Under the pieces are notes generated by a model. It ran no database searches and was not told the origin of the DNA. It saw only the letters and a program-made list of their open reading frames with translations. DNA of 64,000 bases. Origin: Kitasatospora sp. MAP12-44 (GTDB lineage: Bacteria; Actinomycetota; Actinomycetes; Streptomycetales; Streptomycetaceae). The DNA is taken from positions 3,038,001 to 3,102,000 of the forward strand of contig NZ_JARZAE010000004.1 of NCBI RefSeq assembly GCF_029892095.1. The letters run 5' to 3'. A program made the translations under genes and the position numbers. This document shows, piece by piece, positions 25,188 to 33,829 of this stretch; the stretch's first letter is position 1; every line of letters starts with the position of its first letter.

Positions 25188-26900
25188 CTACTTCTGCCAA
25201 CCCACCGCCGTGTAGTCGAAGTCCGCGAGCCCGGAGGCGCCGTAGTTGGCCAGGCCCTTGCGGTAAGCGCCTACGCTCGGGCGCTGGTAGAGCTCGATGG
25301 TGTGACCCAGCGCCCAGATGTCGGCGTCCGCCTGGTTGTAGAGCTTGGCAGCGGCGACCGGGTCCAGGGTGGCGGCGGCCTGCTTCAGCAGACTGTCGAT
25401 CTCCGGCGTGCTCAGCTTGGAGTAGTTGGAGAAGACGTTGTCGCCGACCGGCTCCTGGTAGGACGGGATGATCGCCGAGGGCGGGAACGAGCCGGTGTTG
25501 CGCCAGCTCGCCAGGTCGAACTTGCCGACGTTGACGTACTTCTCGAAGAAGTCGTTGTCCGGCACCCGGTCCACGTCGAGCTTGATGCCGGCCTGCAGCA
25601 GCATGTTCGCGGTGGCGGCGGCCATGTCGGCGGTCGCCTGCGAGGAGCCCTGCGAGACGACGAAGTGCAGCTCCAGCGTCTGGCCGTCCTTGGTCCGCGG
25701 CTTGCCGGCCCCGGCGTCCTGCCAGCCGGCGTCGGTCAGCAGCTTCTGGGCCGCGGCGAGGTCATAGGTGCCCCAGGTGCCGGAGTTGTCCTGGTAGCCG
25801 GCCTGGTTGGTCATCAGGATGTGGTTGCCGAGCTTCGGGAACGCCACCGGGACGCCCTGGTTCATCACCTTGATCAGGGCGTCGCGGTCGACCGCCTTGT
25901 CGATCGCCTGGCGCACGTGCAGGTCGGCGAGCGGGCCGTTGGAGCCGAGCGAGATGTGCACCTCGTCCCACGGGCTGGCCGAGCGGATCACCGCGTCGGC
26001 GTCGGCCTTGAGCTGGCTGTAGGTGTCCGCCTGACCGGCGCTGGCCACGTCGATCTCGTTGTTCAGGAACGCCTGGGTGATCGCCGAGCTGGACAGCACC
26101 CGGTAGGTGAACTTGTCCAACTTCGGCTTGGTGCCCCACCAGTTGGGGTCCGGCACGACGGTGATGGTCTGCGCGGCCTTGTCCTGGCTGCCGATCTTGA
26201 AGGCGCCGCCGGTGATCGGGACGTTCTCGATCCAGCCCTTGTTGAACTGGTCCGGGGTGGAGATGCCGGCGGCCGGGAGCAGCGGGTAGAACAGGTTCTG
26301 CCAGTCGGCGAAGGGCTTGCTGAAGGTGACCTTGACCTGGGTCGGGTCGGCGCCCTGCGAGACGTCGCTGATCTGGTCGTAGCCGGTGGTGGACGAGACG
26401 TTGAAGGCCGGGTTGGTGCCGTTGGCGGCCTGCCACTCGGCCTTGAAGTCCAGGTAGCTCAGCGCCTTGCCGTCCGACCACTTGGCCTTCGGGTTGAGCG
26501 TGTAGAGCACCACCTGCGGCGAGGTGGAGACCACCTTGGCGGAGACCAGGAAGTCCGCCACCGGCTGGAAGGTGCCGGTGGTGTCCACCCGGAAGAGCTC
26601 CGGCTCGATCATCTTCATGATCTCGACCGAGTCGCCGTACGTGCCGTCCACCTGGATCGGGTTCCACTGGTCGATCCACTGCTCGAGCGGCAGCCGCAGC
26701 TCGCCGCCGTCCTTGACCTGGGCCAGCGGCTGCGGGTTGATGTCGCTGCTCTGCAGGCCCGGTTGGGCGCTCTTGGTCGCGCCGGCGCCGGCCCCCGAAC
26801 CACTGGAGCTGCAGCCGGCGACCAGCAGCACCAGGGCGGTGGCGGTGGCTGCCGTCGTCGAACGGGCGAGTCTGCGGCGACGCGGGGCGGTGACGGCCAT
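25188..26900 (-). CDS. Peptide ABC transporter substrate-binding lipoprotein (SBP_bac_5)
   Basis: A 570-residue solute-binding protein for oligopeptides or dipeptides. A basic start and hydrophobic stretch end in the lipobox LLVAGC (Cys about 30), followed by a Ser/Gly linker, so it is anchored to the outer face of the membrane. The family-5 fold shows LEQWIDQWNPI, MIEPELFRVDTTGTFQPVADFLVS, NPKAKWSDGKALSYLDFK and DLHVRQAIDKAVDRDALI. The ATG at 26900 begins the signal peptide. It is divergent from the permease and ATPase genes across a 363-bp region and is presumably their partner. Confidence 0.93.
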   Translation of the reverse strand: MAVTAPRRRRLARSTTAATATALVLLVAGCSSSGSGAGAGATKSAQPGLQSSDINPQPLAQVKDGGELRLPLEQWIDQWNPIQVDGTYGDSVEIMKMIEPELFRVDTTGTFQPVADFLVSAKVVSTSPQVVLYTLNPKAKWSDGKALSYLDFKAEWQAANGTNPAFNVSSTTGYDQISDVSQGADPTQVKVTFSKPFADWQNLFYPLLPAAGISTPDQFNKGWIENVPITGGAFKIGSQDKAAQTITVVPDPNWWGTKPKLDKFTYRVLSSSAITQAFLNNEIDVASAGQADTYSQLKADADAVIRSASPWDEVHISLGSNGPLADLHVRQAIDKAVDRDALIKVMNQGVPVAFPKLGNHILMTNQAGYQDNSGTWGTYDLAAAQKLLTDAGWQDAGAGKPRTKDGQTLELHFVVSQGSSQATADMAAATANMLLQAGIKLDVDRVPDNDFFEKYVNVGKFDLASWRNTGSFPPSAIIPSYQEPVGDNVFSNYSKLSTPEIDSLLKQAAATLDPVAAAKLYNQADADIWALGHTIELYQRPSVGAYRKGLANYGASGLADFDYTAVGWQK

Positions 26901-27108
26901 GGCGGGGTTCCCCCAGGTTCTCAAACAGGTGTCCGCCGCCAGGTGTGGCGGCGCTTGAGCGTGGGCAGCCAAGTCGGTGTCCAGCCAGCAGAAGGTAACA
27001 GCGGATCAGTTCGCCCACCAGGGGTCGGTGTTCAGAACTGATCGAATCGAAATGCGCCGAAACACTGCCGACATACCCCGTCAGCAGAGCACTGCAAGAC
27101 TCTGATCT

Positions 27109-27135
27109 GCCGCTTCGCATATCCCGCGAAGCGGC
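27109..27135. promoter_or_regulatory. Perfect 10-bp hairpin in the divergent transporter promoter region
   Basis: GCCGCTTCGC, loop ATATCCC, then GCGAAGCGGC. It lies in the 328-bp gap (26901-27228) between the binding-protein and permease genes, about 95 bp upstream of a short leader frame. It could be an operator for both directions or a leader-RNA stem. The rest of the gap holds no gene. Confidence 0.6.
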
Positions 27136-27228
27136 TCGCTGCACGGGTATTGACCGGGCCGACCGCCGGTCACAGAATTCCGCTGCACGAACCTGCTCCA
27201 AACACCCCGAGAGCGAAGGCAAAACGTC

Positions 27229-27264
27229 ATGATGATCAGGCCCCGTCGGCTCTGGCGCCGCTGA
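27229..27264 (+). other. Possible 11-codon leader peptide frame before the permease
   Basis: The frame MMIRPRRLWRR has GAAGG about 9 bp upstream. Its TGA overlaps the permease ATG (TGATG). The permease has no ribosome site of its own, so this frame probably supplies ribosomes by reinitiation. The clustered Arg and Trp codons leave open a regulatory role as in attenuation leaders. Confidence 0.5.
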
Positions 27265-28247
27265 TGCTCCGCTATCTGGCGAAGCGTCTCGCCTACTACC
27301 TGGTCCTCCTGGTCGTCTCGGTCTTCCTCGCCTACGCGCTCTCCAGCGCCTCGCTCAACCCGCGCGCCTACTTCGAGGCCAAGCAGCCCCGCCCGTCGGC
27401 CGCCTCCGTCGACCGCCAGCTCACCGAGCTCGGGATCAACGACCACACCCCGGTGGTCGAGCGGTTCGGCCACTGGGCGAGCGGCCTGGTGCTGCACGGC
27501 GACCTCGGCCGCAGCATCCACGACACCTCGATCAACGCCGAGTTCGGCCGCCGGGTCTGGGTCTCGCTGCGGCTGATGCTGATCGGCAGCCTGCTGGGCA
27601 TGCTGCTCGGGGTGGCCGGCGGCGCCTGGAGCGCGGTGCGCCAATACCGGGTCTCCGACCGGGCGTTGACGGTCTTCTCATTCGTGGTGCTGTCCACCCC
27701 GGTCTTCCTGATGGCGCTCTTCCTGAAGAACGGCGCCATCGCGCTCAACCAGGCCTCCGGCCACCAGCTGATCAACTTCACCGGCTACGAGACCCCCGGA
27801 CTGAGCGGCGGTCTCGGCGCGCACCTCTCCGACTGGGCCGTCCACCTGCTGCTGCCGACCCTGTCGCTGGCGCTCGGCGGCCTGGCCACCTACAGCCGCT
27901 ACCAGCGCGGCACGATGCTCGACGTACTCGGCTCCGACTACCTGCGCACCGCCCAGGCCAAGGGCCTCAGCCGGCGCCGGGCGCTGGTCAAGCACGGGCT
28001 GCGCACCGCCGTCATCCCGATGTCCACACTCTTCGCCTACAGCTTCCTCGGCATCCTGACCGGCGCCACCTTCACCGAGGTGATCTTCGGCTGGCACGGC
28101 ATGGGCGAGTGGTTCATCAACGCGATCAACGAGAACGACACCAACGCGGTGATCGCGGTCAACCTCTTCGCCGCCGTGGTGGTGCTGGCCTCGGGCTTCC
28201 TGGCCGACGCGCTGCACGCCGCGCTGGACCCGAGGGTCCGGCACTGA
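27264..28247 (+). CDS. Peptide ABC transporter permease (DppB/OppB type)
   Basis: A 327-residue inner-membrane permease with six predicted transmembrane segments. It begins LRYLAKRLAYYLVLLVVSVFLAYAL, the DppB N-terminal pattern. The EAA loop that contacts the ATPase is seen in DYLRTAQAKGLSRRRALVKHGLR (about residues 216-238). The ATG at 27264 overlaps the stop of the short leader frame. Its stop overlaps the start of the next permease. Together with the next two genes and the divergent binding protein it forms a full importer. Confidence 0.93.
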   Translation: MLRYLAKRLAYYLVLLVVSVFLAYALSSASLNPRAYFEAKQPRPSAASVDRQLTELGINDHTPVVERFGHWASGLVLHGDLGRSIHDTSINAEFGRRVWVSLRLMLIGSLLGMLLGVAGGAWSAVRQYRVSDRALTVFSFVVLSTPVFLMALFLKNGAIALNQASGHQLINFTGYETPGLSGGLGAHLSDWAVHLLLPTLSLALGGLATYSRYQRGTMLDVLGSDYLRTAQAKGLSRRRALVKHGLRTAVIPMSTLFAYSFLGILTGATFTEVIFGWHGMGEWFINAINENDTNAVIAVNLFAAVVVLASGFLADALHAALDPRVRH

Positions 28248-29230
28248 TGACGGGAGCCGGACCGACCGTGACCACCGCCGACGCAGTGATCGACAACGCG
28301 CCCCCGACCCCCGAGCGGGCGGTGCGCTCCGGCCGCGGCCGACTGGTGCTCGGGCGGCTGCTGGCCGCGCGGGGGGTGCTGGTCGGCACGGTGATCGTGC
28401 TGCTGCTCTTCCTGCTGGCCTTTGTCGGGCCGTACCTGACGCACTGGAGATATACCGACATCGACTACGCGGCGCTGCGCCAACCCCCTTCCGCCACCCA
28501 CTGGTTCGGCACCGGGGGGCTCGGCCAGGACGTCTACGCGCAGACCCTGCGCGGGCTGCAGAAGTCACTGATCATCGGCCTGCTGGTGGCACTGCTCTCG
28601 ACGGTGGTGGCCGGGCTGGTCGGCGCCTGCGCCGGGTACTTCGGCGGCTGGACCGACCGGGTGCTGATCTTCTTCGTGGACCTGATGCTGGTCTTCCCCA
28701 GCTTCCTGGTGATCACCATCATCTCGCCGCGACTGAAGAACACCGGCTGGATCGCCTTCGTGGTGCTGCTCGCCGCCTTCAACTGGATGATCACCGCGCG
28801 GGTGGTGCGCTCGATGACGATCTCCCTCAAGGAGCGCGAATTCGTGCGCGCCGCCCAGTTCATGGGGGTGCGGCCGCTGCGGATCATCCTGCGGCACATC
28901 CTGCCGAACGCCGCCTCCTACCTGATCGTGGACGCCACCATCGCGGTCGGCGGCGCGGTGATGAGTGAGACCGCGCTCTCCTACTTCGGCTTCGGCGTGA
29001 AGGCGCCGGACGTCTCGCTCGGCACCCTGATCGCCGACGGGACGGACGCCGCGCCCACCTATCCCTGGATGTTCTACTTCGCGGCCGGGCTGCTGGTGCT
29101 CTTCGTGCTGGCGGTCAACCTGATCGGCGACGGCCTGCGGGACGCGCTCGACCCGACCGCCGAGGCCGGCCGCACACCCTCCCGTCGCACCACCCGTCGC
29201 TCCCACCGCACTCCCAAAGGCTCCCGATGA
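28247..29230 (+). CDS. Peptide ABC transporter permease (DppC/OppC type)
   Basis: A 327-residue second permease subunit. A 40-residue cytosolic N-terminus is followed by the first transmembrane helix (VLVGTVIVLLLFLLAFVGPYL), and FGTGGLGQDVYAQTLRGLQKSL is typical of DppC. The EAA loop reads EFVRAAQFMGVRPLRIILRHILPNA. The ATG overlaps the upstream stop by one base (TGATG), and the end overlaps the ATPase start, so all three are co-translated. The charged C-terminus (TPSRRTTRRSHRTPKGSR) is unusual. Confidence 0.93.
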   Translation: MTGAGPTVTTADAVIDNAPPTPERAVRSGRGRLVLGRLLAARGVLVGTVIVLLLFLLAFVGPYLTHWRYTDIDYAALRQPPSATHWFGTGGLGQDVYAQTLRGLQKSLIIGLLVALLSTVVAGLVGACAGYFGGWTDRVLIFFVDLMLVFPSFLVITIISPRLKNTGWIAFVVLLAAFNWMITARVVRSMTISLKEREFVRAAQFMGVRPLRIILRHILPNAASYLIVDATIAVGGAVMSETALSYFGFGVKAPDVSLGTLIADGTDAAPTYPWMFYFAAGLLVLFVLAVNLIGDGLRDALDPTAEAGRTPSRRTTRRSHRTPKGSR

Positions 29231-31287
29231 CCTCCCCCGCAGCGCTGTTGACCGTCCGCGACCTGCGCGTCGAGTTCGCCGGAGCCCGTGGCCGGGCCGC
29301 CACCGCGGCCGTCCGCGGCGTCGACCTCGCGCTGCGCCGGGGGGAGACGCTCGGCATCGTCGGCGAGTCCGGTTCCGGCAAGTCGGTCACCGCGCTGGCG
29401 GTACTCGGCCTGCTGCCGGGCACCGCCGCCGTCGGCGGCTCGGTCCTGCTGGACGGCCGCGAGCTGGTCGGGCTGCCGGACCGCGAGCTGGCCAGGATCC
29501 GCGGCAGCCGGATCGCGATGGTCTTCCAGGACCCGCTCTCCGCCTTCACCCCGGTCTACCGGATCGGCGACCAGATCGCCGAGGCGGTGCAGGTCCACCA
29601 GCGCGTCGACAAGGCCGCCGCCCGCCGCAGGGCGGCCGAACTCCTGGACCTGGTGGGCATCGCGGACCCGCTCCGCGCACTCGACAGCTTCCCGCACGAG
29701 TTCTCCGGCGGCATGCGCCAGCGCGCGATGATCGCGATGGCGGTGGCCAACGAACCGGACATCCTGCTCGCCGACGAGCCCACCACCGCGCTGGACGTCA
29801 CCATCCAGGCGCAGGTGCTCGACGTGCTCCGGACCGCCCAGCGGGAGACCGGCGCCGCGCTGGTGCTGGTCAGCCACGACCTCGGGGTGATCGCCCAGAT
29901 GGCCGACCGGGTCGCGGTGATGTACGCCGGGCGGGTGGTGGAGAGCGCCGAGGTGGACGAGCTGTTCGCCGCTCCCCGCCACCCCTACACGCTCGGGCTG
30001 ATCGGCGCCGTCCCGCGGCTGGACGCGCGCGGCGGCCCGCTCGTCCCGATCCCCGGCAACCCGCCGGCCCCCGCCCAGCTGCCCACCGGCTGCCCGTTCG
30101 CCCCGCGCTGCCCGCTGGCCGAGGACCGCTGCCGCACCGCGGAGCCGGAACTCACCGGCGCGGACGGCCACTTGGCCGCCTGCATACGGGCCGACAAGCT
30201 GGCCGAGCGGCGCCCCGCCCCCGCCGAGGTCTACCCCGTACCCGCGGTCCCGCCAGCCGCCCTGCCCCCCTCCCGCGAGGACCGCGAGCCGGTGCTGCGG
30301 GTCACCGGACTGACCAAGACCTTCCCCGTCCTGAAGGGCGCCGTCTTCAAGCGCAAGGTCGGCGAGGTGTACGCCGTCGACGGCGTCGAGCTGGACGTAC
30401 GGCGCGGCGAAACCCTGGGCCTGGTGGGCGAGTCGGGCTCCGGCAAGTCGACCACGCTGTTCGAGGTGCTGGGCCTGGCCAAGCCCGAGGCGGGCCGGAT
30501 CGAACTGCTCGGCCAGGACACCGCCGCCCTGGACCGGTCCACCGCGCACCGGCTGCGCGCCCAGCTGCAGATCGTCTTCCAGGACCCGATGGCCAGCCTC
30601 GACCCGCGGATGCCGATCGGCGACGTGATCGCCGAACCGCTGCGCGCCCAGGGCGCACCGAAGGACTCGATCGCCCAGCGGATCCCCCAACTCCTGCGCC
30701 TGGTAGGCCTGGAGGCCGACCACGCGGCCCGCTACCCACACGAGTTCTCCGGCGGTCAGCGCCAACGCATCTCCATCGCACGGGCGTTGGCCGTCGAGCC
30801 GCAACTCCTGGTGCTGGACGAGCCGGTGTCCGCCCTCGACGTCTCGATCCAGGCCGGCGTGCTGAACCTGCTGCAGCGACTGAAGGCCGAGCTCGGCCTG
30901 GCCTACCTGTTCGTCTCGCACGACCTGTCGGTGATCCGGCACCTGGCCGACCGGGTCAGCGTGATGTACCTGGGCCGCACGGTGGAGCAGGGCGCGGTGG
31001 ACGAGGTCTTCAACGCCCCGCGCCACCCCTACACCCGCGCCCTGCTCTCCGCCGTCCCGCTGCCCGACCCGGTCGCCGAGCGCGCCCGGACCCGCGTCCT
31101 GCTGGCCGGCGACCCGCCGAGCCCCACCGAGCGCCGCGCGGGCTGCCGCTTCCGCAGCCGCTGCGCCGTCTACACCGCACTCGCCCCGGACCTGCGCACC
31201 CGCTGCGAGCAGGACTCCCCCACCCTGCTGGACGCCGCCCCGGACGCCGACCACGCCGCCGCCTGCCACTACCCGCTGTCCCGATGA
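29227..31287 (+). CDS. Double ATPase of peptide ABC transporter (DppD-DppF fusion)
   Basis: A 686-residue protein with two complete ABC modules in one chain. Module 1 has Walker A GESGSGKS (about 45), signature FSGGMRQRAMIAMA and Walker B DILLADEPTTALD. Module 2 has GESGSGKS (about 402), FSGGQRQRISIARA and LLVLDEPVSALD. Each module ends with the oligopeptide-transporter C-terminal Cys-rich domain (GCPFAPRCPLAEDRC and GCRFRSRCAVY), which often binds an iron-sulfur cluster. The ATG shares ATGA with the permease stop. Fusion of the two usually separate subunits is common in actinobacteria. Confidence 0.95.
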   Translation: MTSPAALLTVRDLRVEFAGARGRAATAAVRGVDLALRRGETLGIVGESGSGKSVTALAVLGLLPGTAAVGGSVLLDGRELVGLPDRELARIRGSRIAMVFQDPLSAFTPVYRIGDQIAEAVQVHQRVDKAAARRRAAELLDLVGIADPLRALDSFPHEFSGGMRQRAMIAMAVANEPDILLADEPTTALDVTIQAQVLDVLRTAQRETGAALVLVSHDLGVIAQMADRVAVMYAGRVVESAEVDELFAAPRHPYTLGLIGAVPRLDARGGPLVPIPGNPPAPAQLPTGCPFAPRCPLAEDRCRTAEPELTGADGHLAACIRADKLAERRPAPAEVYPVPAVPPAALPPSREDREPVLRVTGLTKTFPVLKGAVFKRKVGEVYAVDGVELDVRRGETLGLVGESGSGKSTTLFEVLGLAKPEAGRIELLGQDTAALDRSTAHRLRAQLQIVFQDPMASLDPRMPIGDVIAEPLRAQGAPKDSIAQRIPQLLRLVGLEADHAARYPHEFSGGQRQRISIARALAVEPQLLVLDEPVSALDVSIQAGVLNLLQRLKAELGLAYLFVSHDLSVIRHLADRVSVMYLGRTVEQGAVDEVFNAPRHPYTRALLSAVPLPDPVAERARTRVLLAGDPPSPTERRAGCRFRSRCAVYTALAPDLRTRCEQDSPTLLDAAPDADHAAACHYPLSR

Positions 31288-31311
31288 CTCCCTGTGGCCG
31301 CGCCACCACGA

Positions 31312-31341
31312 TTCGGCGTATCCCTCATCTGCGTGTAATGT
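31312..31341 (+). promoter_or_regulatory. Promoter of the first tRNA-Lys
   Basis: TTCGGC (31312-31317), 18 bp, TAATGT (31336-31341). The second tRNA copy has TTCGGA, 18 bp, TAATGT at the same relative place, which supports the call. Confidence 0.65.
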
Positions 31342-31356
31342 TCTCGGGGTCAGCAC

Positions 31357-31430
31357 GCGCCGCTAGCTCAGTTGGTTAGAGCAGCTGACTCTTAATCAGC
31401 GGGTCCGGGGTTCGAGTCCCTGGCGGCGCA
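31357..31430 (+). tRNA. tRNA-Lys (anticodon CTT)
   Basis: A 74-nt cloverleaf: acceptor GCGCCGC/GCGGCGC, D arm GCTC..GAGC, anticodon stem GCTGA/TCAGC with loop CTCTTAA, and T arm with TTCGAGT. The discriminator base is A and CCA is not encoded. It is identical to the copy at 35232. Confidence 0.97.
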
Positions 31431-31437
31431 CAGACAA

Positions 31438-31473
31438 CCGTAGGGCCCCTCGCTCAGGCGAGGGGCCCTACGG
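31438..31473 (+). terminator. Terminator after first tRNA-Lys
   Basis: A 16-bp perfect stem (CCGTAGGGCCCCTCGC and complement) with loop TCAG, followed by CGTTT. Confidence 0.85.
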
Positions 31474-31519
31474 CGTTTCCGCCCCTCCATTTCCCCCCTC
31501 CCCCGCTCACCTCCCCCGC

Positions 31520-31741
31520 TCAGCGGCGCCAGCGGCGGGGCTTGCGCGCGCGGCCCCAGAACCAGCCCGCCGGCGGACGGTCCGCACGCCACGGCTGCGG
31601 CTCGGGCGCCTCGCGCCGCCAGCGGGCGGCCAGCATCCGCGCGCGACCGGACGGCTCGGCCACCGGCGCCGATCGCACGAAATCCTCGTTCAGCTCGACC
31701 TCGTCCCAGTCCCGCCCCTGCGGAATCTCCTCGCCGCCCAT
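31520..31741 (-). CDS. Small conserved hypothetical protein, Arg/Trp-rich
   Basis: A 73-residue protein with an acidic first third (DWDEVELNEDFV) and a basic, Trp-rich end (GWFWGRARKPRRWRR). I do not recognise a family, though short proteins of this make-up occur in many streptomycetes. The ATG at 31741 has GGAGGAGTG a few bases upstream, which supports translation. It lies between a tRNA gene and a divergent kinase gene. Confidence 0.65.
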   Translation of the reverse strand: MGGEEIPQGRDWDEVELNEDFVRSAPVAEPSGRARMLAARWRREAPEPQPWRADRPPAGWFWGRARKPRRWRR

Positions 31742-31823
31742 CACCACTCCTCCGTGCCGTCCCGCTATGACCAACGCGCACCCACCCCACCCGGTGCCCG
31801 CGCGTACTGAGATCATTAGCGAT

Positions 31824-32390
31824 ATGGAACCTGGTCGGATCATCTTCCTCAACGGCACGTCCAGCTCAGGGAAAACGAGCATCGCTCGGGAACTCCTGGA
31901 CATCCTGGACGACGGCGTCTTCTTCCACCTGGCGGTGGACGGCTTCAACGCGACCCGCACCAAGCGGGCGCTCGACGCGGAGGAGCTCGACGCCGCACTG
32001 CGGCGGACCAGGCTGGGTTTCCACCGCTCGATCGCGGCCATGGCCGAGGTGGGCAACGACGTCGTGGTCGACCATGTGCTGAGCGAGCCGTGGCGGCTGC
32101 TCGACTGCCTGACCGTGCTGCGACCGGAGGACGTGCTGTTCGTCGGCGTCCACTGCTCGCTGGACGAACTGACCCGCCGCGAGCAGGCCCGGGGCGACCG
32201 CCCGGCGGGCCTGGCAGCACTCCAGTACGACCTGGTCCACAGCCACGGCGACTACGACCTGGAATGCGACACCAGCACGGCGACCCCGCGCCAATGCGCC
32301 CAGCAGATCAAGGACTTCCTCCCCCACCGCCCAACCCCCACCGCCTTCACCCGCCTGCGCACGGTCCACCTCTCCGCGTCCCACGCGTGA
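31824..32390 (+). CDS. Chloramphenicol phosphotransferase-like P-loop kinase
   Basis: A 188-residue protein of the CPT family. Walker A is FLNGTSSSGKTSIAREL (about 8-24). VDGFNATRTKRAL and NDVVVDHVLSE match the CPT substrate pocket, and VGVHCSLDELTRREQARGDRPAGLA is the conserved lid and acidic region. Such enzymes phosphorylate chloramphenicol or other small hydroxyl compounds; the substrate here is not known. The ATG at 31824 fits the family N-terminus although the ribosome site is weak. An ATG at 31767 would add 19 residues. Confidence 0.82.
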   Translation: MEPGRIIFLNGTSSSGKTSIARELLDILDDGVFFHLAVDGFNATRTKRALDAEELDAALRRTRLGFHRSIAAMAEVGNDVVVDHVLSEPWRLLDCLTVLRPEDVLFVGVHCSLDELTRREQARGDRPAGLAALQYDLVHSHGDYDLECDTSTATPRQCAQQIKDFLPHRPTPTAFTRLRTVHLSASHA

Positions 32391-32410
32391 GCGGGCGTAC
32401 CGTCTGATGC

Positions 32411-32668
32411 ATGGCGAATGAACACCTCGGGGACCGGCTGTCCCGGCTGCGCCGGTTGGCCGGCCTGACGCAGGAAGGGCTGGCGGAGAAATCGGGGGTG
32501 TCCGCCGATGTCGTAAAGAAACTGGAGCAGAAGCGCAAGCACTCCGCTCGACTTCCGACGCTGCACGCTCTCGCCAAGGGGCTGGGCGTGGAACTCACGT
32601 CCCTCCTGGGCGACCCGCCGGCCGTTCCATCCACCGGGGACGCCGAACCGCCCGGACTGAACCCATGA
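32411..32668 (+). CDS. Small XRE-family helix-turn-helix regulator
   Basis: An 85-residue protein that is almost only an HTH: LSRLRRLAGLTQEGLAEKSGVSADVVKKLEQ, then PTLHALAKGLGVELTSLLGD. The C-terminus is a short Pro-rich tail, so no sensor domain remains. Longer relatives in streptomycetes carry a C-terminal TPR domain, and this could be a truncated copy. The ATG is 20 bp after the kinase stop. Two tiny overlapping frames follow it (see next entry). Confidence 0.8.
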   Translation: MANEHLGDRLSRLRRLAGLTQEGLAEKSGVSADVVKKLEQKRKHSARLPTLHALAKGLGVELTSLLGDPPAVPSTGDAEPPGLNP

Positions 32669-33071
32669 ACCACCCCTCGACCCTGCGCGGCCGCGTAGCC
32701 AAAGCCAACCTCGACGCCGAACACGGCTGTGCCGGGTGATCGACCCACACAACGAACTCCAACTGCCGCTGATCGAACGGTACTCAGCGGGTGGGACGGC
32801 CCGCGCGATAGCGGCGTCCATTGACGTGCACGCCGCCGCGGGCCGGAACACCTGCTCGAAATAGGCGACGCCGATGGCTTGGGCAATGCTCGGGTGTCGA
32901 TTGTCGTCAGGTCTATGACGTTGTGCTACAGGGCCGTAACAGGCGCTGATCTGGGCGATTGTGCGTGCCAAAGTCGTTGCTGCCGCCGGTGATCGCGTTT
33001 ATCCGCGGGTCGGACCGGACACGTCGCCACCGGATGCGGGGCGACGACACCGAAAGCGAAAGAGGGACACC
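32665..33071 (+). pseudogene. Decayed frames after the XRE gene, then empty sequence
   Basis: A 24-codon frame (32665-32739, start sharing ATGA with the XRE stop) and a 42-codon frame (32736-32864, GTGA overlap) run in succession. The second contains LIERYSAGGTARAIAASIDV, which looks like the HTH of a site-specific recombinase or transposase. Together they look like one protein broken by frameshifts and a stop. From 32865 to 33071 I see no gene, only the promoter and AGAGGG ribosome site of the next lipoprotein. Confidence 0.35.
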
Positions 33072-33701
33072 ATGCGTACGAAGATCGCCCGCCAGGGTCT
33101 GTCGGCTACCGTGCTCGTCGCCGCGGGGCTGATGCTGACCGCGTGCGGTCCCAACGGTTCGGTCAGCGCCACGATTTCCTCCTCCACCGGCTCGAACGCC
33201 ACGCAGTCCTCCACGGGGGGCACCACCTCGGCGTCGAACGGGTCGACCACTCCGACCGGCTCCAGCTCCGCCGGAAAGGGCTCCGGCACGGGGGCCGGCT
33301 CCTCGGCGGGGGCGGACTGCCACACCGTGAACCTGTCGTTCAGCAGCTCCGGGGGCATGGCGCAGGGCGAGGTGCTGATCAACCTGAAGAACGTCGGGTC
33401 CACGACCTGCTCGCTGCACGGCTTCCCCGGCGTGGACCTCAAGAGCCAGTACGGCACGGTCAGCGCGGTGCGCAGCACGATGGCCGTGCCCACGGTCAGC
33501 CTCTCGCCCGGGCAGACCACCAACTTCACCCTGCACTACCCGGTGAACAACACCGGCGGCAGTGGGGTGACGTTCACCAGCGCCGTGGTCACCCCGCCGA
33601 ACGAGACGCACTCCCACACCATGTCACTCGGCTTCAACGTTCCCGCCGACAGCGGCTCCAGCCCCGCCATCACGGTGGACCCCGTGGGCGCCGGCAAGTG
33701 A
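33072..33701 (+). CDS. DUF4232 lipoprotein
   Basis: A 209-residue exported lipoprotein. The signal peptide ends in the lipobox LMLTAC (Cys about 25). A low-complexity Ser/Thr/Gly linker of about 55 residues follows. The DUF4232 beta-sandwich begins at CHTVNLSFSSSGG and has NVGSTTCSLHGFPGVDL, LSPGQTTNFTLHYPV and a final VTPPNETHSHTMSL. Function is unknown; members are abundant on actinomycete surfaces. The ATG at 33072 has AGAGGG upstream. Confidence 0.9.
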   Translation: MRTKIARQGLSATVLVAAGLMLTACGPNGSVSATISSSTGSNATQSSTGGTTSASNGSTTPTGSSSAGKGSGTGAGSSAGADCHTVNLSFSSSGGMAQGEVLINLKNVGSTTCSLHGFPGVDLKSQYGTVSAVRSTMAVPTVSLSPGQTTNFTLHYPVNNTGGSGVTFTSAVVTPPNETHSHTMSLGFNVPADSGSSPAITVDPVGAGK

Positions 33702-33710
33702 CCACCCGGT

Positions 33711-33732
33711 CGGTGCGCCCTGTTGCGCACCG
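33711..33732. terminator. Weak hairpin after the DUF4232 gene
   Basis: CGGTGCGC, 6-nt loop, GCGCACCG, 10 bp beyond the stop codon. Confidence 0.5.
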
Positions 33733-33829
33733 GAGCGCTGGTGCGCGAGGTTGACCATCGGCACTGCCTGTGACCACTCGGGGCAGTACTGTGACGACAG
33801 TTGACCCAGCATCAGAATTGAGGCCGGCC

